From Bacillota bacterium (GTDB lineage: Bacteria; Bacillota; Clostridia; Lachnospirales; Cellulosilyticaceae): a stretch of DNA of 46,780 nt. The stretch lies in contig JAEYPM010000037.1 in assembly GCA_023410675.1 (NCBI GenBank), positions 1 through 46,780 of the forward strand, written 5' to 3'. Positions 1 through 6,972 of this stretch are shown here, piece by piece. The stretch's first letter is position 1; each line of letters begins with the position of its first letter. The translations under genes were made by a program, and so were the position numbers. Below the pieces are notes generated by a model that was not told the DNA's origin, did not search any database, and saw only the letters and a list, made by a program, of their open reading frames with translations.

Positions 1-73
1 TGGAATGGTATATTATAGTTGTAACACCTAGTACGAGTGATATATAATCAAACCAAACTAGGAGGATTGCAAA

Positions 74-358
74 ATGAAGAAACAATACGATGAAGAATTC
101 AAAAAAGAATTAGTGAATGAATATATAAAAGGGGTATCCCTAAATGATATTTTCATTACATATGGAGTTCCAAAAACCACAATTAATGGATGGATTAAGA
201 AATATAGCGAAGAATGCCACTACACAAAACCACAAAACAAAGAATCAAATATATCTGCTGAAGAATGGAGAGCCCTTAATAAGAAAATCGCAGAACTTGA
301 GAAGGAGAACAATTTCTTAAAAAAAGCAGCGGCATTCTTCGCCAAGGAAATCGATTAG
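74..358 (+). CDS. IS3-family transposase OrfA (helix-turn-helix)
   Basis: This 94-residue protein has the OrfA layout: an N-terminal helix-turn-helix (about residues 5-45, with the segment SLNDIFITYGVPKTTINGW) that binds the element's ends, then a C-terminal leucine-zipper-like coiled coil (about 62-85, NKKIAELEKENNFLKKA) for oligomerisation. An AGGAGG Shine-Dalgarno sits just before the ATG. Its stop overlaps the GTG start of orfB (TAGTG). A seven-A run at 319-325 precedes the stop and could allow -1 frameshifting into the orfB frame, as in other IS3 members. Confidence 0.9.
   Translation: MKKQYDEEFKKELVNEYIKGVSLNDIFITYGVPKTTINGWIKKYSEECHYTKPQNKESNISAEEWRALNKKIAELEKENNFLKKAAAFFAKEID
319..326 (+). 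other. Probable -1 programmed frameshift slippery site in the IS
   Basis: A run of seven A followed by G lies in orfA, read as A-AAA-AAA-G in the orfA phase. After a -1 slip the reading frame stays open through to the orfB GTG at 358, so an OrfAB fusion transposase could be made. IS3 elements commonly use A-rich slippery sites for this. The phase and open frame are seen directly; use of the site is inferred. Confidence 0.6.
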
Positions 359-1215
359 TGGTATATCGTTTCATTGATAAATATAAAATTGAGTTTGGAT
401 TACGCTGGTTACTTCGAAAATTTGAACTCTCTCCCAATGCTTATTACAACTATCTTAAAAATAGAAAAGCAACATACCAAAAGAAAAAAGCCAAAATTCA
501 AGAAGCTATTAAAACTATCTATTATAATAATGGACGAATTATTGGTCATAGGTGGATGGTTATATTCCTTGCACGTAAAAATATTTTTATAAGCAAAGCT
601 ACTGCTCACAAGTATATGAATAAGGAACTAAATTTACATGCGATAACGCTTAAAAAGAAACCCAAATATGTTAAAGGCGGGAAAAACAAAGTCTTTCCCA
701 ATCTCTTAAAACAAAACTTTGAAGTTGCTGAAAAAAATAAAGTTTGGTGCACCGATTTTACATATATAAGATTGACAAGCGGGAAAATGCGTTATAATTG
801 TACCGTTTTAGATTTATCCAAAAGAGAAGTAGTTGCAACGGTAAATTCAAAATGGATTAATTCAGATTTAGCTATTCAGGCATTGTCAAAGGCGATAGAA
901 AGAGAAAAGCCAAAAGAAGGCTTGATACTGCATTCAGATCAAGGTGTCCAATTTACTTCCTGGGAATTTACAGAGTATTGTGAAAAGCAAGGAATCACTC
1001 AAAGTATGAGTAAATCTGGATGTCCTTATGACAATGCTCCAATGGAACGATTTTATAAGTCTTTTAAAACAGAATTAATCTATTTAAATAAATTTGAAAA
1101 TGATGAGCAGTTAGATAAGGCTGTAAATAAATATGTTTATGTCTGGTATAACCATATCAGACCACATAGTTACAATGGAGGATTGACTCCATTTGAAGCA
1201 CGAAATAAATGTTGA
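358..1215 (+). CDS. IS3-family transposase OrfB (DDE integrase)
   Basis: This 285-residue catalytic transposase subunit has an N-terminal HTH_21-like region (about 45-100) and an rve/RNase H-fold core. The DDE triad is visible: D133 in WCTDFTYI, D194 in LHSDQGVQFTS and E230 in NAPMERFYKSFKTE, with 35 residues between the second Asp and the Glu as expected. The C-terminal YNHIRPH..GGLTP motif is characteristic of IS3/IS150 OrfB. The gene appears full length. Translation is either from the overlapping GTG or as a frameshifted OrfAB fusion. Confidence 0.93.
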   Translation: MVYRFIDKYKIEFGLRWLLRKFELSPNAYYNYLKNRKATYQKKKAKIQEAIKTIYYNNGRIIGHRWMVIFLARKNIFISKATAHKYMNKELNLHAITLKKKPKYVKGGKNKVFPNLLKQNFEVAEKNKVWCTDFTYIRLTSGKMRYNCTVLDLSKREVVATVNSKWINSDLAIQALSKAIEREKPKEGLILHSDQGVQFTSWEFTEYCEKQGITQSMSKSGCPYDNAPMERFYKSFKTELIYLNKFENDEQLDKAVNKYVYVWYNHIRPHSYNGGLTPFEARNKC

Positions 1216-1237
1216 AATATCCGAACTAAGTGTTACA

Positions 1238-1291
1238 AAAATGCTTGACCATTACAGTGCTTTTATTCCCAATAATGAAGAGCTTGGATAA
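1238..1291 (+). pseudogene. Possible 3' remnant of a gene cut by the IS
   Basis: Directly right of the IS end, a frame that is open from inside the IS continues for 17 codons (KMLDHYSAFIPNNEELG) to a TAA at 1289-1291. It could be the last residues of a gene interrupted by the insertion. The fragment is too short to assign a family, and chance is a real alternative. Confidence 0.2.
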
Positions 1292-1362
1292 GTAATTAAG
1301 ATGTTCCTATGGACTGTGTTAAGGTGCTTCAAATAAGGTAAAATGATTTAAAATAGATATAT

Positions 1363-1406
1363 AAGGCACTTACGTTTAACTAAAACTAGATTTGAGTGTC
1401 TTTTTT
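1363..1406 (+). terminator. Probable intrinsic terminator right of the IS
   Basis: AAGGCACT (1363-1370) pairs with AGTGTCTT (1395-1402), with one G-U pair and a 24-base loop, and is followed by a T run. It lies between the IS and the restriction-type gene and would isolate that gene from upstream transcription. Confidence 0.5.
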
Positions 1407-1491
1407 GCATGGGAAATGGGAATTGGCTGAAAATTTTAAGAAGATATGATATAATCAACATATCTAAATTATATTGAAAGGAGCGGGAAAG

Positions 1492-2703
1492 GTGTTTTAC
1501 GATAAACAGCCAGTTTCTAATCAAGAAGATTATAAACAGATGCTTAAAATAATGGGACAATTATCGAATTTCTTTTCAGAAAGTGATTGCCCATACTTAG
1601 CATATAGAGCACATGAAAATATTTTTTGTAGATATTTAGAAGCAGAAAACTTAGCTCGCTCAGATTGTTCCGCAGATGCGAAAAAGGATGGTATTGGAAT
1701 TGGATTAAAGACCTGGATGGGGAATGATGACCAGAAGGTAGCCGAGTTTGGAAAATTAAAAAAGAATTATACTCATTTGAGTGGGATAGAATTAGTAAAA
1801 AAGATTGCAGAATATCGTAACGAGCGAATTCGTGTAACGAAGAAATTGCATAGTATTAATCAGATGATTTATCACGTAGTAAAGCGTGTTCCGAATATGA
1901 TGCAGATTTTAGAATGCACATTTGATTATATTGATATTGATTCGATAAAGATCATTCCAAATAGAGGGAATGATAATAACACGTATTTCACAGATGAAAA
2001 GCATACATATCATTTCAGTGTATCAAAGAACACATTATATATGATTTTTGATGATTTGGAATTGTTAGATTGTTTTGAAGTAGGGATAATAGATGACCCA
2101 TATGTGTTTCTGCTATCGCTTACTCAACAAATTCCATTTAATAGATTACCAGTAGATTTTGTGAATGAACAAGGACAGGCAGTAGAAACATATCAGACGG
2201 CTATTAAAAAAAGAACTGTCATAAAACCCATGTTGTGTTTGCCATTGTATTCTAAAAGAAGTATAGATAAGGAAAGATTTGTTGCCGAAAAGAGTGGTTT
2301 GAATCAATGGAATGCAGCTGGAAGAGCAAGAGATCCGAATGAAATATATATTCCATATCAAGCTATCGATAGACAGAGAGATTTGTCTTTTTTCCCACCC
2401 AGAGACACCTCGTTTACTCTTCATTTGCCAGATGGAACGGATATATCAGCAAAAGTATGTCAAGAAGCTGATAAAAATAATCCGCTTATTGGAAAAGCAA
2501 TAATGAGTAATCCTAACAAAGTACTTGGAAAATGGTTGTTAAGGGATGTATTTGAAGTGGAAGAAGGTACAGTTATCACATATGAGATGCTAGAGAAATT
2601 TGGTGTTGATAGTGTGATTTTTAAAAAAAACGATGAGTTAGATTATTCTATTGATTTTGCAGAAATTGGAACCTATGAGAAGTTTTATGGAGAGGAAGAC
2701 TAG
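1492..2703 (+). CDS. Putative type II restriction endonuclease (nuclease-like N-terminus, B3-like C-terminus)
   Basis: This 403-residue protein lies immediately upstream of a DNA cytosine methyltransferase and is therefore likely its cognate nuclease. The start is the GTG at 1492, 8 bases after AAAGGAG; the upstream TTG overlaps that RBS. The N-terminal region (residues about 35-90) holds YRAHENIF, then D58/D62 and GIGIGLKTW with K73, an arrangement that could be a PD-(D/E)XK-type centre; this is an inference. The C-terminal region (about 295-395: FPPRDTSFTLHLPDG, then LGKWLLRD, then FGVDSVIF) resembles the B3-like DNA-recognition domains of BfiI/NgoFVII-type enzymes as I remember them. No HxK phospholipase-D signature is seen. 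Recognition sequence is unknown. It could instead be another R-M accessory protein. Confidence 0.6.
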   Translation: MFYDKQPVSNQEDYKQMLKIMGQLSNFFSESDCPYLAYRAHENIFCRYLEAENLARSDCSADAKKDGIGIGLKTWMGNDDQKVAEFGKLKKNYTHLSGIELVKKIAEYRNERIRVTKKLHSINQMIYHVVKRVPNMMQILECTFDYIDIDSIKIIPNRGNDNNTYFTDEKHTYHFSVSKNTLYMIFDDLELLDCFEVGIIDDPYVFLLSLTQQIPFNRLPVDFVNEQGQAVETYQTAIKKRTVIKPMLCLPLYSKRSIDKERFVAEKSGLNQWNAAGRARDPNEIYIPYQAIDRQRDLSFFPPRDTSFTLHLPDGTDISAKVCQEADKNNPLIGKAIMSNPNKVLGKWLLRDVFEVEEGTVITYEMLEKFGVDSVIFKKNDELDYSIDFAEIGTYEKFYGEED

Positions 2704-2735
2704 AAAGAATCTAGTCTTCCATATTTATTAGATTT

Positions 2736-2759
2736 AAATTGCGGCACGCCGCAATTTTT
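2736..2759 (+). terminator. Intrinsic terminator between nuclease and methyltransferase genes
   Basis: A perfect 9-bp stem, AAATTGCGG / CCGCAATTT, with a CACG loop is followed by TT. It separates the putative nuclease gene from the methyltransferase gene, implying that the methyltransferase has its own promoter or is expressed by read-through. Confidence 0.75.
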
Positions 2760-2796
2760 GGTAGAATGTTAGTAGTATATTTAGGAGGAATAAAGT

Positions 2797-3768
2797 ATGT
2801 TAAAGTGTGCATCTTTTTTTGCAGGTGTAGGTGGAATTGATATAGGTTTTGAAAATGCCAAAATTTTTGATGTGGTATATGCTAATGAAATTGACCCATA
2901 TCCAGCAAAGACTTATGAGTTAAATAGTAATTTAAAGGTTGATTGTAGAGATATACATGATGTTAAGTGTGAGGAACTTCCAGATTTCGATGTCATGTTA
3001 GCAGGATTTCCATGTCAGGCATTTAGCGTTGCTGGGTATAGAAAAGGTTTCGAGGATGAAAAAGGAAGAGGAACTTTGTTCTTTGAATTAGTAAGAATTA
3101 TTAAAAGTAAAAAGCCACAGATTGTATTTTTGGAGAATGTAAAAAATCTCGTAGGACATGATAATGGAAATACTTTTTCGGTGATTGTAGATGAATTGAA
3201 AAAGGAAAATTATCATATAAAGTATGCAGTTTTGAACGCTATGGAGTATGGTAATATTCCGCAGAATAGAGAAAGAATATATATTGTTGCTTTTAAGGAT
3301 GTCGAATTATATAAGAATTTTGAGTTCCCACTTCCAATTCCATTAAAAAAGAAGTTGTCTGATATTATAGATTTTAAAGCTTTGGTCGATGAAAAGTATT
3401 ACTATACCAAAGGAAAGTATAAGGGGGATATCTATGAACAGTTGGTGACAGCGATGGATGATGAAAATGCAATCTATCAATGGAGACGTAAATATGTTAG
3501 AAAAAATAAAAGTGGGGTAGTGCCTACCTTAACAGCGAATCAAGGCGAAGGTGGTCATAACGTTTGTTTGATAAAAACAAGTTATGGTATAAGAAAGATG
3601 ACACCACATGAATGTTTTAATACGCAGGGATTCCCAAAGAAATTCAAATTACCAACAGATATGAGTGATGCAAGATTGTACAAGCAGGCAGGAAATTCAG
3701 TGTGTGTAGCCGTTATACAAAGAATAGCAGAAAATATAGCTGAAGTTTATACACAAGGAGATAAATAG
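2797..3768 (+). CDS. DNA (cytosine-5-)-methyltransferase
   Basis: This 323-residue C5 methyltransferase transfers a methyl group from SAM to cytosine in a specific DNA site. The motifs run in canonical order: I FAGVGGIDIGFENA (SAM binding), IV GFPCQAFSVAG with the catalytic Cys, VI FLENVKNL, VIII IPQNRERIYIVAF, and X AGNSVCVAVIQRIA near the C-terminus. The variable target-recognition region is about residues 185-270 and includes VVPTLTANQGEGG. The length fits a compact type II enzyme. The start follows AGGAGG with good spacing. The upstream gene is the likely nuclease, and this enzyme would protect host DNA; an orphan methyltransferase role is the alternative. Confidence 0.93.
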   Translation: MLKCASFFAGVGGIDIGFENAKIFDVVYANEIDPYPAKTYELNSNLKVDCRDIHDVKCEELPDFDVMLAGFPCQAFSVAGYRKGFEDEKGRGTLFFELVRIIKSKKPQIVFLENVKNLVGHDNGNTFSVIVDELKKENYHIKYAVLNAMEYGNIPQNRERIYIVAFKDVELYKNFEFPLPIPLKKKLSDIIDFKALVDEKYYYTKGKYKGDIYEQLVTAMDDENAIYQWRRKYVRKNKSGVVPTLTANQGEGGHNVCLIKTSYGIRKMTPHECFNTQGFPKKFKLPTDMSDARLYKQAGNSVCVAVIQRIAENIAEVYTQGDK

Positions 3769-3773
3769 ATGGT

Positions 3774-3857
3774 ATGTCATATGTAATAAAAGGAGAACAT
3801 AGAGATTCAAGAAGTGGAGGTAAAATTCATAATACTAAAGAGGCAGATTCTTATTAA
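3774..3857 (+). CDS. Possible small ORF or gene remnant after the methyltransferase
   Basis: A 27-codon frame (start MSYVIKGEHRDSRSGG) begins 5 bases after the methyltransferase stop. AAGGAG (3755-3760) lies 13 bases upstream, which is long. It is rich in Gly, Ser and Arg and matches no family I recognise. It may be the truncated start of a third gene of the restriction locus, or chance. The rest of 3858-3970 is AT-rich with no gene that I can see. Confidence 0.25.
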   Translation: MSYVIKGEHRDSRSGGKIHNTKEADSY

Positions 3858-3972
3858 TACATTTCAAAAAAAATGGCGGAATTTGCATTGCAATGCAGTA
3901 AATAGTTTGGACACCAATTATTAGATGAACAAAATATTAGATAAAAAAATATATTATTATTTATTTTTAGTA

Positions 3973-4001
3973 TTTTCATATCTATTAAAATAGTGTATGA
4001 T
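3973..4001 (+). promoter_or_regulatory. Candidate promoter of modABC
   Basis: TTTTCA (3973-3978), a 17-base spacer and TATGAT (3996-4001) would place the transcript start near 4008, upstream of the leader hairpin and about 100 bases before modA. The -35 box matches the consensus at only four of six positions. Confidence 0.4.
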
Positions 4002-4025
4002 AAAGAAAATAAAACACACAATAAA

Positions 4026-4080
4026 ACAGACGAAGAGGTCAAAATGCTTTTACAAGCAGTTTGACCTCTTCGTCTGTTTT
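4026..4080 (+). promoter_or_regulatory. Long leader hairpin upstream of modA (terminator or attenuator)
   Basis: An 18-bp perfect stem (4026-4043 with 4060-4077) carries an inner 5-bp stem, TGCTT/AAGCA (4045-4049 with 4054-4058), behind a single mismatch, and ends in TTTT. It could terminate upstream transcription. If the promoter at 3973-4001 is real, it instead lies inside the modA leader, where it could act as an attenuator responding to molybdate or nitrogen status. The structure is seen directly; its role is inferred. Confidence 0.7.
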
Positions 4081-4111
4081 AGCCTAACGCTAAGGATTAG
4101 GGGATGATAGT

Positions 4112-4879
4112 ATGAAAATCAAGATTACTGTGATAGTTAGTTCGCTTATAATAATCGGCTTTGCTTTGATGATAGGTAGGGTCAATAAGAAAACAGTCCT
4201 TACTGCATCTGTAGCATCAAGCCTTCAAGATGCCATGGAAGAAATTAAACAGCTGTACATACAAGAAAATCCTAATCTTGAAATGAATCTGAACCTTGGA
4301 AGTTCAGGCTCACTGAAACAGCAGATTGAACAAGGGGCACCAGTTGATTTGTTCTTCCCAGCAGCAAGAAAAGAAGTGGATGAACTGAATGAAAAGGGGC
4401 TTATTGAAGAAGGCACCATCAAAGAAGTACTAAAAAATGAATTAGTATTAATATCGAAAGACAAAGAGACAGACATAACAAGCTTTGAAGCTCTAAAAAA
4501 ACTAAATGGACAATACATAGGAATAGGTGAATTTAGCAGTGTACCTGCAGGCTATTATGCAGAAGAAGTCCTAAGTTATTTAGAGATATTAGAAACAGTG
4601 AGGCCGAACATAGTTTTTGCAAAAAATGTGAAGGAGGTTCTCGCTTGGGTGGAAAGTGAAAATGCTGATCTAGGGATTGTTTATATGACAGATGCAAAGG
4701 CTTCAGACAATGTGTATAGGGTGTGCAGTGCACCAGAGGGAAGCCACACACCTATTGTTTACCCGATTGCAGCAATAAAAGGAAGTAAAAACTTAAGTGA
4801 AGCAAAGAAATTTATAGATTTTTTAAGTACTGAAGAGGCAAAAGAAGTTTTTAGGAAACATGGTTTTATAACAGAGTAA
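4112..4879 (+). CDS. modA: Molybdate ABC transporter, substrate-binding protein
   Basis: This 255-residue extracytoplasmic protein captures molybdate (or tungstate) and delivers it to ModB. An N-terminal hydrophobic segment (about residues 4-22) is followed by the ModA signature: LTASVASSLQDAMEEIKQLY, then SSGSLKQQIEQGAPVDLFFPA, then IGIGEFSSVPAGYYAEE, and near the C-terminus SEAKKFIDFLSTEEAKEVF. The Ser residues of SVASS and GSSGS are those expected to contact the oxyanion. There is no lipobox Cys after the hydrophobic stretch, unlike most Gram-positive ModA lipoproteins, so it may be held by an uncleaved signal anchor. It is first in modABC, just upstream of the Mo-nitrogenase genes. Confidence 0.92.
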   Translation: MKIKITVIVSSLIIIGFALMIGRVNKKTVLTASVASSLQDAMEEIKQLYIQENPNLEMNLNLGSSGSLKQQIEQGAPVDLFFPAARKEVDELNEKGLIEEGTIKEVLKNELVLISKDKETDITSFEALKKLNGQYIGIGEFSSVPAGYYAEEVLSYLEILETVRPNIVFAKNVKEVLAWVESENADLGIVYMTDAKASDNVYRVCSAPEGSHTPIVYPIAAIKGSKNLSEAKKFIDFLSTEEAKEVFRKHGFITE

Positions 4880-4939
4880 AGAGCAGAGTAAATTATAGAG
4901 TAAATGAGGAGCTTAGAAGCTTAGAAGGGAGGAGATTGT

Positions 4940-5641
4940 ATGCATCAAGAGTTATCGCAAGAGTTATCGCCACTTATTATTTCATTAAAAACTAGTGTTG
5001 TGGCCACAATAATAGCCTTTGTATTAGGTATTTATTCTGCAAGGCTTGTGAGAAGGTGTGATAAAAAGTGGGTTGGCATTTTAGATAGTCTTTTTACCCT
5101 GCCTATGATTCTTCCGCCCACAGTAGTAGGGTTTTTCTTATTAGTGTTGTTTGGTAAAAATGGGGTATTAGGTGCAATACTGATTCGTTTTGACATACAA
5201 TTAATATTTTCATGGAGTGCGACTGTTATTGCAGCAACAGTGGTTGCGTTTCCTCTTGTTTATAGAACACTAAGGGGATCTTTTGAACAAATTGATGAGA
5301 ATATTATTTTTGCTGCAAGGACCCTTGGGATGAGTGAACGCAAAATCTTCTGGAAGATTATCTTGCCAATCTGCTGGCCTGGAATAGTTGCGGGGAATAT
5401 TCTTGCCTTTGCAAGAGCACTTGGAGAATTTGGAGCGACCATGATGATAGCAGGCAATATTCCTGGGAAGACGCAGACTATGCCCCTTGCGATCTTCTTT
5501 GCGGTGGAGTCAGGGAATATGAAGCTAGCTGGATTTTGGGTAAGCTTGCTGATTATTGTTTCGTTAATCTGCATGGTTTTGATTAATTATTGGAACCAAA
5601 TACAAAAGTCTTTTGGAAAGACAGTTAGGAGGAAAAAATGA
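4940..5641 (+). CDS. modB: Molybdate ABC transporter, permease
   Basis: This 233-residue integral membrane permease has about five or six transmembrane segments. It carries the ModB signature after the TLPMILPPTVVGFFLL helix and the cytoplasmic EAA-type loop AARTLGMSERKIFWKIILPICWPGI, which couples to the ATPase. AFARALGEFGATMMIAGNIPGKTQTMPLAIF is typical of ModB/CysT-type permeases. GGGAGGAGA precedes the ATG. Its TGA overlaps the modC ATG by four bases (ATGA), indicating translational coupling. Confidence 0.94.
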   Translation: MHQELSQELSPLIISLKTSVVATIIAFVLGIYSARLVRRCDKKWVGILDSLFTLPMILPPTVVGFFLLVLFGKNGVLGAILIRFDIQLIFSWSATVIAATVVAFPLVYRTLRGSFEQIDENIIFAARTLGMSERKIFWKIILPICWPGIVAGNILAFARALGEFGATMMIAGNIPGKTQTMPLAIFFAVESGNMKLAGFWVSLLIIVSLICMVLINYWNQIQKSFGKTVRRKK

Positions 5642-6717
5642 GAAGGAAGAAGGAAAATAATAAGCTTGTTGTAGATTTTGTGAAAAATTTACCTGATTTT
5701 AAGCTTGAAATACAGGCGGAGATAGACATGGAAAAAGCAGGTTTATTAGGACGTTCGGGCTGTGGGAAAAGTATGGCACTTAAGTGTATAGCCGGAATAG
5801 AAAAGCCTGATTATGGCACCATTAGAATAGGTGATGAAATTTTATTTGATAGCAGTAAGAAGATTGATAGAGCAGCCAGACTAAGAAAAATTGGATACAT
5901 ATTTCAAGATTATGCCCTTTTCCCTCATATGACAATACAGCAAAATATTATGGCGGGTATGGAGGGATTAACAACCAGTGAGAAGTTAGAGGAGTGTAAT
6001 AAAATTATTAAAGCGTTTCAACTTACAGGCTGTGAAAAACGTTTGCCAAGAGAATTATCAGGAGGACAAAAGCAGCGGGTAGCCATTGCAAGAATGATGG
6101 CGGCAAAGCCTAGAGTGCTTATGTTTGATGAACCTTTTTCAGCTTTAGATAGGCAGCTTAAAGAGGAACTGCACCAGCTGTTTTTAGATTTTTTTGAAGA
6201 AAGTAAGGGCCCTGTTATTTTTGTTTCCCATGATATTGATGAGGTCTATAAATTATGTGACAAAATAGCTGTTATCGATCATGGAAAATTTGAAGCCTTT
6301 CGTCAAAAGGAAGAACTCTTTGAAAGACCCGAAAAGTTAAATGTTGCACGTCTTACAGGATGCAGGAATATTTCTCCTGCAAAAAAGATAGGAGAAGATA
6401 GTGTGTTTTCTGAGTTTTGGGGAGTTCCCTTAAATGTATGTTGTAGTGATGGTGAATTCAAATATGTAGGAATAAGAGCCCATCATATTCACTTTAAAAG
6501 GGAAAAAAGTGAAAATACTTTTCCATTTAGAATCGAGGGAATGAGTGAAACTAGGTTTTCAGTGATTATGAGTCTATCACTAAAGGGATCAGATGGAAGC
6601 TATGGCGGAAAGTTTCAGCTTGAAATCGATAAAGAGATGTGGCACAGCATAAGAGAGGAAGGGGATTTGCCTTATATTGAAATACCAAAGGAAAGGATTT
6701 TAACACTAACGGACTAG
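5638..6717 (+). CDS. modC: Molybdate ABC transporter, ATP-binding protein
   Basis: This 359-residue ATPase energises molybdate import. Walker A is GRSGCGKS (38-45), the Q-loop is FQDYALFPH, the ABC signature is LSGGQKQRVAIARM, Walker B is VLMFDEP with the following SALD D-loop, and the switch His is in VSHDIDEV. The C-terminal part (about residues 235-355) corresponds to the regulatory TOBE/MOP-type region of ModC but is too diverged for me to delimit. The RBS AGGAGG lies inside modB. After modC comes a long spacer with a hairpin, then nifH on the same strand. Confidence 0.93.
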   Translation: MRRKKENNKLVVDFVKNLPDFKLEIQAEIDMEKAGLLGRSGCGKSMALKCIAGIEKPDYGTIRIGDEILFDSSKKIDRAARLRKIGYIFQDYALFPHMTIQQNIMAGMEGLTTSEKLEECNKIIKAFQLTGCEKRLPRELSGGQKQRVAIARMMAAKPRVLMFDEPFSALDRQLKEELHQLFLDFFEESKGPVIFVSHDIDEVYKLCDKIAVIDHGKFEAFRQKEELFERPEKLNVARLTGCRNISPAKKIGEDSVFSEFWGVPLNVCCSDGEFKYVGIRAHHIHFKREKSENTFPFRIEGMSETRFSVIMSLSLKGSDGSYGGKFQLEIDKEMWHSIREEGDLPYIEIPKERILTLTD

Positions 6718-6842
6718 TCTATCCATTTTAGACAAAAAACAAACAGAAAATATGGAATTTTTATACAAGTACGTTTATTGTTGCTCATAAGCATCCTATA
6801 GTAACATATAGCCTATAGATAAGAAAAGAATAACGCATTGAC

Positions 6843-6891
6843 AAAGGGGTCTAAAGCCTTGGGATAAAAACCAAGCGTATTAGGCCCCTTT
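6843..6891 (+). promoter_or_regulatory. Hairpin between modC and nifH (terminator or nif leader attenuator)
   Basis: AAAGGGGTCTAA (6843-6854) pairs with TTAGGCCCCTTT (6880-6891), with one G-U pair. An inner CTTGG/CCAAG stem (6858-6862, 6871-6875) sits above an internal loop. Only three T follow, so as a terminator for modABC it would be weak. It lies about 80 bases before the nifH start and could be part of the nif 5' leader. A TTGACA at 6838-6843 runs into it but has no good -10 partner. The rest of 6718-6972 shows no gene and no TGGCAC-N5-TTGCA sigma-54 site. Confidence 0.6.
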
Positions 6892-6972
6892 CGCGTATCT
6901 ACATTTATCTAAATAAACATTTATTAATTAAAGTGAAAATGCCAAAATTCTGTGGAACAGGGAGGTAGTGTT

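Larger units (their letters stand above)
20..1237 (+). mobile_element. IS3-family insertion sequence (IS150-like), complete
   Basis: The element carries two overlapping transposase frames and is bounded by imperfect terminal inverted repeats. The left end TGTAACACCTAGTACG (20-35) and the right end at 1222-1237 (reverse complement TGTAACACTTAGTTCG) match at 14 of 16 bases and give the TG...CA ends typical of IS3. Both frames are intact, so it may be active. The flanking trinucleotides (AGT on the left, AAA on the right) do not form an obvious target duplication. That suggests an older insertion, or recombination between copies. Confidence 0.9.

Noticed and set aside
409..609. Reverse-strand ORF inside the IS transposase gene, and similar antisense ORFs inside other genes
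   Set aside because: These frames are fully inside strong coding genes on the other strand, have no RBS, and have unnatural composition.
3854..4042. Minus-strand 62-residue frame between the methyltransferase and modA
   Set aside because: It overlaps the modA leader hairpin, lacks an RBS and has low-complexity composition.
4026..4077. Molybdenum-cofactor riboswitch
   Set aside because: The structure is a simple stacked hairpin without the multi-stem architecture of the Moco RNA motif.
6952..6972. In-frame GTG start extending nifH by seven codons
   Set aside because: The GGAGG RBS lies between it and the ATG at 6973, and NifH proteins begin with the MRQVAIYGKGG-type N-terminus.
6718..6972. 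Sigma-54/NifA promoter for nif
   Set aside because: No TGGCAC-N5-TTGC pattern or TGT-N10-ACA activator site could be found.
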